Shown here piece by piece: positions 15,947 through 23,675 of a DNA stretch of 64,000 bases. Made by a program: the position numbers and the translations under genes. This DNA is from Taibaiella koreensis (GTDB lineage Bacteria; Bacteroidota; Bacteroidia; Chitinophagales; Chitinophagaceae). The DNA is taken from NCBI RefSeq assembly GCF_003545715.1, contig NZ_QVNU01000002.1, positions 1 to 64,000 of the forward strand, given 5' to 3'. The notes under the pieces were generated by a model. That model was given only the letters and a program-made list of their open reading frames with translations, was not told the DNA's origin and did not search any database. Every line of letters begins with the position of its first letter. The first letter of the stretch is position 1.

Positions 15947-17761
15947 TTGGAAGAAAACCTAATTGTTAACACTCAAAACAACGCGCATGACGATTTCGAT
16001 TGGAACGTCGATAAGCGCAACGTAGCTTCTTATCCCAAAGAAGTACGCGAACAGCTTGAAAAAAGCTACGAAGGAACCTTCAAAACCATCCAGGAATCTG
16101 AACTGATCCAGGGTACGATTGTAGGTCTTACAAAAACCGATGCTATTGTAAACATTGGTTTTAAATCAGACGGTCTGGTATCACTGAACGAGTTCCGTGA
16201 TATTCCCAACCTGAAAATCGGCGACGAGATCGAAGTTCTGGTTCTGGAAAAAGAAGACCGTGATGGTCAGCTGAGCCTCAGCCGCCGCCAGGCGCGCCAG
16301 GTACGCAGCTGGCAGAATGTGGTGGATTATTTCAAATCCGGCGAAGTGGTTACCGGTACAATTACTTCCAAAACCAAAGGCGGCCTTATTGTGGACGTTA
16401 ATGGTCTGGAAACCTTCCTGCCCGGCTCACAGATCGACGTTAAGCCTGTTACAGACTACGATCAATATGTGGGTAAGACCATGGACTTCAAGGTAGTAAA
16501 AATTAATGAGCAGATCCGCAATGCCGTGGTATCTCACAAGGCGCTTATCGAAAGCGACCTGGAGCAACAGCGTGGCGAGATCATGTCCAAACTGGAGAAA
16601 GGCCAGGTGCTCGAAGGAACCATCAAAAATGTTACCGATTTCGGTGCATTCGTGGATCTGGGCGGCGTAGACGGCCTGCTCTATATTACCGATATCAGCT
16701 GGGGTCGTATCTCTCACCCGAACGAAGTGCTGAGCAACGGCCAGAAACTGAACGTTGTGGTACTTGACTTCGATGATGAGAAAAAACGTATCAGCCTCGG
16801 TCTGAAACAATTGACTCCTCACCCCTGGGATAACCTGCCTGAAGAGATCCAGGAAGGCGCTACCGTAAAGGGCAAAGTAGTGAATATCGAAGATTATGGT
16901 GCATTCCTCGAAGTGCTGCCCGGCGTAGAAGGCCTGGTACACGTATCAGAGATCACCTGGAGCAGCCAGCCGATCAATGCCAAGGAATTCTTCAAGATGG
17001 CTGATGAGTACAGCGCAAGGGTTGTGACCCTCGACAAAGAGGAGCGCAAAATGAGCCTGTCTATCAAGCAGCTGACCGATGATCCCTGGGGCGCTATCGA
17101 GGAGAAATTCCCCATCGACAGCCGTCACAAAGGCATCGTGAAGAACATTACTCCTTATGGTGTATTCGTAGAGCTGGAAACCGGCATTGGCGGCATGATC
17201 CATATCAGCGACCTGAGCTGGACCAAGCGTTACAACCACCCCAGCGAGTTTACCAAAGTCGGCGACCAGATCGAGGTAAGCATCCTGAGCATCGATAAGG
17301 AAAACCGCAAGTTGTCCCTCGGACACAAGCAACTGGAAGATGATCCCTGGAACACTTTCGAAAGTGTATTCCCCATCGGCTCTCATCATGAAGGTACCGT
17401 GATCCGTAAAGATGACAAAGGCGCTGTTGTACAGCTGCAATATGGCCTGGAAGCATTTGCTCCTGCCCGTCACCTGCGTAAGGAAGACGAAGGCACTGTA
17501 AGTTTGGACGAAACGCTGCCTTTCGTGATCATCGAGTTTGATCGCAACGACAAGCGCATCATGGTATCACACAGCAAGGTTTGGGAACAATCCAGGGCCG
17601 ACGAAAGGGAAGCTGAGCACAAAGCCAACCAGGCCGATGCTGAGAACACCAAGAAAGCGGTTAAAAACATCCAGTCCAAAGTAGAAAAAGCTACACTGGG
17701 CGATCTGGGTGCACTGGCCGACCTGAAAAACAAAATGAAGAACGAAGAAGAAGGAAAATAA
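15947..17761 (+). CDS. rpsA: 30S ribosomal protein S1
   Basis: A 604-residue protein made of six S1 (OB-fold) RNA-binding repeats, the full bacterial S1 number. Repeats are visible as ELIQGTIVGLTKTDAIVNIG, GEVVTGTITSKTKGGLIVDV, GQVLEGTIKNVTDFGAFVDL, GATVKGKVVNIEDYGAFLEV, RHKGIVKNITPYGVFVELET and HHEGTVIRKDDKGAVVQL. The C-terminal 50 residues are charged and coiled. S1 helps the 30S subunit bind and unfold mRNA, which matters in a phylum that mostly does not use Shine-Dalgarno pairing. The TTG at 15947 is chosen for the Shine-Dalgarno spacing; the frame upstream runs through the previous gene's terminator. Confidence 0.95.
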   Translation: MEENLIVNTQNNAHDDFDWNVDKRNVASYPKEVREQLEKSYEGTFKTIQESELIQGTIVGLTKTDAIVNIGFKSDGLVSLNEFRDIPNLKIGDEIEVLVLEKEDRDGQLSLSRRQARQVRSWQNVVDYFKSGEVVTGTITSKTKGGLIVDVNGLETFLPGSQIDVKPVTDYDQYVGKTMDFKVVKINEQIRNAVVSHKALIESDLEQQRGEIMSKLEKGQVLEGTIKNVTDFGAFVDLGGVDGLLYITDISWGRISHPNEVLSNGQKLNVVVLDFDDEKKRISLGLKQLTPHPWDNLPEEIQEGATVKGKVVNIEDYGAFLEVLPGVEGLVHVSEITWSSQPINAKEFFKMADEYSARVVTLDKEERKMSLSIKQLTDDPWGAIEEKFPIDSRHKGIVKNITPYGVFVELETGIGGMIHISDLSWTKRYNHPSEFTKVGDQIEVSILSIDKENRKLSLGHKQLEDDPWNTFESVFPIGSHHEGTVIRKDDKGAVVQLQYGLEAFAPARHLRKEDEGTVSLDETLPFVIIEFDRNDKRIMVSHSKVWEQSRADEREAEHKANQADAENTKKAVKNIQSKVEKATLGDLGALADLKNKMKNEEEGK

Positions 17762-17794
17762 TTCCGGAAACCCGTTTTAAAGTAGGTAAAAATG

Positions 17795-17825
17795 AACCCG
17801 CCCTGTTTAAACAGGGCGGGTTTTT
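17795..17825 (+). terminator. rpsA terminator
   Basis: AACCCGCCCTGTTT at 17795-17808 and AAACAGGGCGGGTT at 17809-17822 form a perfect palindrome followed by a T run, 33 bases after the rpsA stop. Confidence 0.92.
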
Positions 17826-17949
17826 ATTTCGCAGGATGGGGTTTGCTAATACTGAGCAGAACATCTTAGCTTCGGCGCAATGCCTTCGTCTTTGCCTGGC
17901 AGTACATTCTTTACCTCGTTATGTTCGCAGCATCATCGTCGCTGTGTTT

Positions 17950-18105
17950 TCAATCCACCCTGCCGGGACCGGTACTGCCATCGTAGGTTACCAGCAACAA
18001 CCGTTCCTGAATATCCGGGTAAAAAATAAGGTTATTTGCTTCTGTTATCCGGTATTCCTCTTTAATACGCAATGCCAGTAAACCGGCTATAGAAAAAGTA
18101 AACAT
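17950..18105 (-). CDS. Possible 51-residue hypothetical protein or gene remnant
   Basis: A short frame starting ATG at 18105 within the otherwise empty interval between rpsA and the next lipoprotein gene. The translation (MFTFSIAGLLALRIKEEYRI, ending PDIQERLLLVTYDGSTGPGRVD) has balanced, protein-like composition. It begins abruptly after an in-frame stop. It could be the last part of a decayed gene or a genuine small protein. I recognise no family. Confidence 0.25.
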   Translation of the reverse strand: MFTFSIAGLLALRIKEEYRITEANNLIFYPDIQERLLLVTYDGSTGPGRVD

Positions 18106-18218
18106 TCCTCTTGTTCATCGCCTTTATCAGAGTGGAGATAAGCGAAGACCGTGCCGACGGGCGAAACTTTGCATTGCTGCCCTATCCTGCCAGCCGACAC
18201 GGAACAGGACGACTTCCC

Positions 18219-18962
18219 TTAGTCTTTACCCGGTTGTATATTCTTAGCCTCACTGCTTGTAGTATAATCATCACCGCCTTCGATCACCATATCGAATTTG
18301 ATGCTGCCTCCGTTGCCGCTTGATGGCACTACACTCTTCACCCGGATAAAACCACGAACCGTATTGTTCAGCTGGATCATATAAATTTCTCCATTGCCCG
18401 GAACAACAAAGCTGCCGGCCGACAGATCCGTCTCGCCCCCGTTGAAGTAGACAAACCGGCTATTGAAATCGCTCCAGCTACGGCTTGAAGCCAATGCTTC
18501 AAATTCGCTCAGGCTCATATACGTTCCGTTTCTATAAGCACGGTCGATTTCCCCGGTATTCAGATTGGCTTGCGCCCAATGATCGATACCGCCTGGATTT
18601 TGTACAAACAGCCGATTGGTTTCAATGTCGGTGTATGCCGACGCGCTACGTCCGTTCCCCGGAAAAGTAAACACTACATAATTGGCGCCATATTGTGTAT
18701 AGTACATCATTGACAAAAATTCCTGTTGGGTTTGTGCTTCCCCTACAGCTACCACTTGTCCGTTCTGGGTTTTCAGGAAATGTCCGATGCCATGGTTTTC
18801 CTGGTCGCCCAACATGACGTCTTTATACACTTTAACCCAGTGTTGCTTTTCGGCAGGAGGCGCAGGAGCGGCATCGCTTTTTTTATTACAGGAAGAGAAG
18901 ATACCTGCTGCTGTCAGGAGCAACATAGTACCGAGGGACGATTTGAAGAAAATTGTTTTCAT
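18219..18962 (-). CDS. Uncharacterised lipoprotein
   Basis: A 247-residue protein with a lipoprotein signal: a hydrophobic stretch (GTMLLLTAAGIF) then the lipobox FSSC, with the Cys at residue 25 as the lipidated residue, followed by NKKSDAAPAPP. The body is mostly polar with predicted beta strands (ANYVVFTFPGNGR, RFVYFNGGE, GEIYMIQLNN, GGSIKFDMVIEGG). I do not recognise the family. Its promoter region carries a 12-bp direct repeat at 21-bp spacing, of the kind bound by LytTR regulators, and a LytTR gene lies 2.4 kb away. Confidence 0.7.
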   Translation of the reverse strand: MKTIFFKSSLGTMLLLTAAGIFSSCNKKSDAAPAPPAEKQHWVKVYKDVMLGDQENHGIGHFLKTQNGQVVAVGEAQTQQEFLSMMYYTQYGANYVVFTFPGNGRSASAYTDIETNRLFVQNPGGIDHWAQANLNTGEIDRAYRNGTYMSLSEFEALASSRSWSDFNSRFVYFNGGETDLSAGSFVVPGNGEIYMIQLNNTVRGFIRVKSVVPSSGNGGSIKFDMVIEGGDDYTTSSEAKNIQPGKD

Positions 18963-18998
18963 GCGTTTGCATTTTTATGATTAAAAGGGTTTGCAGGT

Positions 18999-19006
18999 CA
19001 AAAGTA
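18999..19006 (-). promoter_or_regulatory. -7 box of the lipoprotein gene
   Basis: TACTTTTG on the minus strand matches TAnnTTTG, 36 bases before the ATG at 18962. No good -33 TTG is present, which fits a promoter that needs an activator. Confidence 0.55.
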
Positions 19007-19031
19007 TCCCCGACAGCGTAAGGGGCTAACG

Positions 19032-19064
19032 ATAATCGCCGAATGGCATTTTATAATCGCCGAA
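19032..19064 (-). promoter_or_regulatory. Tandem 12-bp sites at 21-bp period, probable LytTR binding sites
   Basis: ATAATCGCCGAA occurs at 19032-19043 and again at 19053-19064, exactly 21 bp apart, two helical turns. On the minus strand each reads TTCGGCGATTAT, the distal one preceded by CG and the proximal one by CA. LytTR-domain activators bind pairs of about 9-bp direct repeats at this spacing, directly upstream of the promoter, which is where these lie relative to the -7 box at 18999-19006. Confidence 0.6.
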
Positions 19065-19093
19065 CGATCATTTCATCATAATTATGACCTGCA

Positions 19094-19114
19094 AAGGGCC
19101 GGTAACCGGCCCTT
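19094..19114. terminator. Hairpin after the LytTR-kinase operon
   Basis: AAGGGCCGG and CCGGCCCTT form a tight 9-bp stem around three bases. It is about 160 bases beyond the kinase stop at 19272. It probably shields the lipoprotein promoter from readthrough. The rest of this 309-base gap shows nothing else I recognise. Confidence 0.55.
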
Positions 19115-19271
19115 CCGGGTGGTATCCTTTATTATAGACCGGCGGATGGAAATATGTTCTTGCCAGGATGTAAGCAGGCCCAGGGCAACAAGAAGAAGAT
19201 AATAAAGAAGGGGTATCGTTGAAGTGAAATAAATATTCACGGCACGAAAGATGGCCGGCAAAGAAACACCA

Positions 19272-21395
19272 TTAATGCAGGGGGATGCTTAGCACAACTT
19301 TCGTTCCTGTTGTGCCATCTGCAGCAAACCATAAGCCGATGCCTGCTTTCCCGGCCAGTTCGTGTACCAGCTTTAGCCCAAGACCGGACAAGGAGGTATA
19401 GTCTTCCTTAGCCGTCAGCACCCTTTCATAATCCAGCTGGGTAAAGCTATCCCCTTTATTAGTTATGAAAAGTAGTCCGCAACCGGCTTTTTGCTCATAA
19501 CCTATCTGCACACTGCCATGAGCAGGTGCAGCCTTAACTGCATTCTGAAGTAGGTTCCTGAGAATTGTTTGTAGAAAATAAGGATCGGTTTGTACCGTTG
19601 TATTATCCGGTATATCGCCAATCACGCTTATGTGCCTGGCCTCCATATTCAGGCGTAGCAAAGCGAAGCATTGATCCAGCAAAGGTTTTAGCGTAGTGGG
19701 CTGTTTATCGGGAACAAAGGCATTCATTTGCGTTTTGGACCAAAGCAGGAGGTCCTCCATGGTTTCCAGAAGCGAGCCGGTAGCCATTTGTATCTTATCG
19801 CTTAAACGGGTCTTTTGCGCCTCAGTCAGCCGGTCCGGATCAAGCTGCTGCAATTTCAGGAACTGGTATACCTGGTTGATAGGCGACCGCAGATCGTGAC
19901 TGATAATGCCAAACAACCGGGCTTTGGTACGGTTAGCTTCTTCAAGTTCATTATTCATTTGTCCCAGCTTCCTGTTTTTATCATCCAGCACATCGGCAGT
20001 CCGCTTTTTGTTACGATAAATGATCATGAGCAGCAAAGCCACTAATCCTGACAAGGAAAGCCCTGCGATGAGCCAGAGCCTTTGCCTGCCGGCGTAGGCA
20101 AGTTGTATCTTCTGACCTTCTATTTGCTGCTGCTTGTCTTTGTTCTGGTATCTTGCTTCGGCGTTGGCAATACTTTGCTTCGCGGCCTGGGTGGTAATAG
20201 AATCATGTATGGGATCGTATTTGCGATAGTATTCATAAGCTTGCTGCCACTGCCCCAGCGCGCCATAACACTGGGCCATGGTCTGTAATAAATAGGCATA
20301 GGTTTCTTTACTTTGATCACGGCAAAAAGGCTCTGCGGCCCGGAGCAAAGGCAACGCTTTGGCATATTCCCCCCGAAAGACCAATACCCGGCCCATCATG
20401 AAATTCACTTCTGCGGTATATACCTCATCCTTCAGGCCGGCAACAAGCTTACGGGCCCTGCTTACATATATCCAGGCATTCCCCGTGTCTTTATGTTGCA
20501 GATAATAATCTGTAAAAGAAAGATCGACCGCTACACGCTGATACCATTGATCAGCAACAGGATTTTGTTCAGTACCCATTTGCGTCAGGCTATCATAATA
20601 TAGCTTTGAGGCGGCCATATCATCTAAACCCAGTGAAGCCGCTATTATGGTGCTATAATAATGGACCACACCACTTTTGTAATCATAAAAGTAGGGACGC
20701 GCCTGTCTTATATATTCCAATGCCTTTGCGGGCTGCTCCATTGCCAGATAAGCTTCCCCTACAGCAATAAAGGCCACGCCGTAATTGGCGGTATCATCAC
20801 CTGAAAACTTACCCTGCTTCATCAGCCGGGTCGATATATCCAGATCAGACAATTTATACTGCACTGCCTTTTCATACATACCCAATTCATTATAGTAGGT
20901 AGCCAGGTGTGTATAAAGATCAGACTTGATGACATCGGAGTGCGTGGTGTCTAAAATGTATTGTACCTGCAGCGCCGTTTTGTCCCTTTTATCTGCATAT
21001 CCGGGTGTATTGGAATAAAGCAGCAGCAACTGGTTTAAAGCCGATCTTATCTTCTGAGCATCACGCCCTTCCCTGGCATAATAAAGAGATAGTTCCATAT
21101 AGTGTATCGCGCTGTCGTTACCTGCAGTAATGCCCCAATAACCAGAACCGATGTAAAATGAAAAACGGGTCAAATGATAAAAATCACCAGAAGGAGATAA
21201 ATGCAGTCCCAGGCGCGCTACTGTTATCATATCGGCCGCAGGACCCTCTCTTAAACCACCACACGCTGTCAGTAAGGCTTCCAGCTTTGCCTGGATAGTC
21301 TTGTACCCGGAAAGATCGGGAACAGGATTTCCCTTTTGCCCCCGCAAAGCAAAAGAGAACAACAACAACGATACAATCAGGGATTTCCGTAGCAT
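19272..21395 (-). CDS. TPR-containing sensor histidine kinase
   Basis: A 707-residue kinase. A signal peptide (KSLIVSLLLFSFALRGQ) leads into a periplasmic sensor of tetratricopeptide-type helical repeats to about residue 430. A transmembrane helix follows (LWLIAGLSLSGLVALLLMII), a short coiled coil, and the histidine kinase core. The H box is IISHDLRSPI with the phospho-accepting His at residue 500; the N box is LRNLLQNAVKAAP and a G box is LSGLGLKLVHELAG. Its gene follows the LytTR response regulator by seven bases, so the two form one leftward operon and a likely cognate pair. The stimulus is unknown. Confidence 0.9.
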   Translation of the reverse strand: MLRKSLIVSLLLFSFALRGQKGNPVPDLSGYKTIQAKLEALLTACGGLREGPAADMITVARLGLHLSPSGDFYHLTRFSFYIGSGYWGITAGNDSAIHYMELSLYYAREGRDAQKIRSALNQLLLLYSNTPGYADKRDKTALQVQYILDTTHSDVIKSDLYTHLATYYNELGMYEKAVQYKLSDLDISTRLMKQGKFSGDDTANYGVAFIAVGEAYLAMEQPAKALEYIRQARPYFYDYKSGVVHYYSTIIAASLGLDDMAASKLYYDSLTQMGTEQNPVADQWYQRVAVDLSFTDYYLQHKDTGNAWIYVSRARKLVAGLKDEVYTAEVNFMMGRVLVFRGEYAKALPLLRAAEPFCRDQSKETYAYLLQTMAQCYGALGQWQQAYEYYRKYDPIHDSITTQAAKQSIANAEARYQNKDKQQQIEGQKIQLAYAGRQRLWLIAGLSLSGLVALLLMIIYRNKKRTADVLDDKNRKLGQMNNELEEANRTKARLFGIISHDLRSPINQVYQFLKLQQLDPDRLTEAQKTRLSDKIQMATGSLLETMEDLLLWSKTQMNAFVPDKQPTTLKPLLDQCFALLRLNMEARHISVIGDIPDNTTVQTDPYFLQTILRNLLQNAVKAAPAHGSVQIGYEQKAGCGLLFITNKGDSFTQLDYERVLTAKEDYTSLSGLGLKLVHELAGKAGIGLWFAADGTTGTKVVLSIPLH

Positions 21396-21402
21396 AAGCT
21401 AT

Positions 21403-22119
21403 TTAAAGAATTAAAGCACGCAACGCTTTACGATACGTTTTACTTACCGGAAGCAGGATATCATTATAAATGGCAACTTCATGCCCGCTGACCTTTTGAA
21501 TTTTATCAATGGCTACCGCATAACTCCGATGCACACGCAGAAAGCGCTTCAACGGCAACTGCTCCAGGAACCGGGAGAGGTTGACCAAGGTCATATACTG
21601 TTTTCCGTCCAATACCAGCTTGGTATAATCCTGCATGGCCTCCAGGTAAACAATATCACCTACGGGCAACCGCACCTGGTCGTGTCCCTGCTTAATCGTG
21701 ATGGTCTCCTCGCTCACAATAACATCGTAAGCCGCAGATTTTTGCTTTAACTCCCAATATTCAGTGATCTTTTGCACGGTGTGGGCAAACCGCGCTTCTG
21801 TAGGCGGCTTAAGAATGTAATCCAGGGCGGATAGCTCAAAGCCCTCGATCGCAAAATCGGGATAGGAAGTAATCAATACCGCCATGGGTACAATATCCCG
21901 TACCGTTCTCAGCAACTCAATACCTGTAGCGCCGGGCATCTCCACATCCAGGAAAACCAATTGTGGTTTCAGCGACTTAATTCCTTCCAGGGCTTCCAGC
22001 GCGTGTTCATAGCTTCCGGCAAGGCTGAGTGAGGGATAGTTTGCCGCAAGCATTTCAATCATGATACGATCTACCTCGTTATCATCTACAATAAGATAGC
22101 GTATGTGGGGAAAACTCAT
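21403..22119 (-). CDS. LytTR-family response regulator
   Basis: A 238-residue two-domain regulator. The receiver domain occupies residues 5 to about 125, with the acidic pair Asp12-Asp13, phospho-acceptor Asp58 in LVFLDVEMPG and the conserved Lys in YILKPP. The LytTR DNA-binding domain follows from about 140, with DIVYLEAMQDYTKLVL and LPLKRFLRVHRSYAVAIDKI. These regulators bind direct repeats rather than palindromes. It is first in an operon with the TPR kinase. The ATG at 22119 starts MSFPHIRYLIVDDNE; a TTG ten codons upstream is less likely. Its probable target lies at 19032-19064. Confidence 0.92.
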   Translation of the reverse strand: MSFPHIRYLIVDDNEVDRIMIEMLAANYPSLSLAGSYEHALEALEGIKSLKPQLVFLDVEMPGATGIELLRTVRDIVPMAVLITSYPDFAIEGFELSALDYILKPPTEARFAHTVQKITEYWELKQKSAAYDVIVSEETITIKQGHDQVRLPVGDIVYLEAMQDYTKLVLDGKQYMTLVNLSRFLEQLPLKRFLRVHRSYAVAIDKIQKVSGHEVAIYNDILLPVSKTYRKALRALIL

Positions 22120-22239
22120 GGTATCCGGGTATTTTATAGGGTCTTTCAAAAGTATTCAAATTTTTACTATAAAAAAATAAGGAACAAACCAGCCAAACGC
22201 AATATCTTGCAACGTTTTTGCACCCGACCATCAGGACCT

Positions 22240-23670
22240 ATGAAACGTTACAAAAACCTACTCTTCTACGTCATTACCGTTGCCGCCGCGATCGTGCTGA
22301 TCTGGATGACCATTGACCAGGGCAGCCTGCTTCAGTCGGGCAAAAACATCCCCTCCCTTATCGAGAGCAAACGACCAACCGGCCAGCCATTTACCGCAGT
22401 GCTCAAGGCCAATGTACAGGCCCCGCTAACGATCCTGCTGCTGCAAATCACTACGATACTTGTCGCCGGCCGCCTTATGGGTTATATCTGCCGAAGGCTC
22501 AAGCAACCTGCTGTTATTGGTGAAATGATCGCCGGAATATTGCTGGGCACTTCCTTTCTGGGTCATTACCTGCCCGGCGTATCTCATTTCCTGTTCCCGC
22601 CCCAGTCGCTGGGCACGCTCAACCTGCTCAGCCAGGTGGGTCTCGTATTGTTCATGTTCATTGTAGGCCTGGAGCTGGACCTGGGCTTGCTTAAGGGCAA
22701 GACCAATACGGCCGTGGTGATCAGCCATGCCAGCATCGTCGCTCCCTTTACTCTGGGAGTAGGCCTGGCTTACTTCACGTATAGCAAGCATGCGCCACAG
22801 GGTGTGCAGTTCTTGTCTTACGCACTCTTCGTCGGCATTTCTATGAGCATTACCGCCTTTCCGGTGCTGGCCAGGATCATTCAGGAACGGAAGCTGGCCA
22901 AGACCAACCTGGGTACGCTTGCCATTACCTGCGCTGCTGCCGACGACGTAACAGCGTGGTGCATCCTGGCCCTGGTGATCGCAGTGGTAAAAGCCGGCAG
23001 CATCTGGAGCGCTACCTATACCATACTGCTGTCGGTTGCGTATGTATTGCTGATGCTGAAAGTGGTAAAACCATTACTAAGCAAGCCGATGAAGCAACAG
23101 GAAGCGGCTAAGATACCCGCCGGGGTGCTGGCCATATACCTCATCGTGCTCATTGCCTCTGCTTATCTTACCGACGCCATAGGCATCCATGCCTTGTTTG
23201 GCGCATTTATGGCAGGCATTGTGATGCCTGCCGATATGCGTATCCGCAACTTTATTATTGAAAAAATAGAGAGCGTCGCTTTGTTCCTGCTGCTTCCTTT
23301 ATTCTTCGTCTCCACCGGCCTGCGCACTGAGATAGGCCTGCTCAACAGTACCGGTTTATGGTTGCTATGCCTGCTGGTGATCGTGATTGCCGTTGTGGCC
23401 AAGTTTGGCGTCAGCGCCCTTGCGGCCCGGTTTACCGGTCAGAGCTGGAGCGAAAGCCTCAAACTGGGTGCTTTAATGAATACACGCGGCCTTACCGAGC
23501 TGGTTGTGCTTAATATCGGCTACGACCTGGGGGTAATCACACCACAGGTCTTTACCATATTGGTGATTATGGCCCTGGTTACTACCGTGATGACCGGCCC
23601 CCTGCTGGACCTGATCCATAAAATTTACAAAAACGAAACAGCTGGTCACCCGATAGGGTCAGCTGTCTGA
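22240..23670 (+). CDS. CPA2-type cation:proton antiporter
   Basis: A 476-residue integral membrane protein. An N-terminal helix (NLLFYVITVAAAIVLIWM) and a short periplasmic stretch precede a Na+/H+ exchanger domain of about 12 helices. Marks include KQPAVIGEMIAGILLGTSFLG, GLVLFMFIVGLELDL, SITAFPVLARII and CAAADDVTAWCILA, with the paired Asp residues essential in this fold. The ion (Na+ or K+) cannot be read. The ATG at 22240 starts the first helix; the open frame upstream overlaps the divergent LytTR promoter region. The stop is five bases before the next gene, so the two are probably cotranscribed. Confidence 0.92.
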   Translation: MKRYKNLLFYVITVAAAIVLIWMTIDQGSLLQSGKNIPSLIESKRPTGQPFTAVLKANVQAPLTILLLQITTILVAGRLMGYICRRLKQPAVIGEMIAGILLGTSFLGHYLPGVSHFLFPPQSLGTLNLLSQVGLVLFMFIVGLELDLGLLKGKTNTAVVISHASIVAPFTLGVGLAYFTYSKHAPQGVQFLSYALFVGISMSITAFPVLARIIQERKLAKTNLGTLAITCAAADDVTAWCILALVIAVVKAGSIWSATYTILLSVAYVLLMLKVVKPLLSKPMKQQEAAKIPAGVLAIYLIVLIASAYLTDAIGIHALFGAFMAGIVMPADMRIRNFIIEKIESVALFLLLPLFFVSTGLRTEIGLLNSTGLWLLCLLVIVIAVVAKFGVSALAARFTGQSWSESLKLGALMNTRGLTELVVLNIGYDLGVITPQVFTILVIMALVTTVMTGPLLDLIHKIYKNETAGHPIGSAV

Positions 23671-23675
23671 CGATT

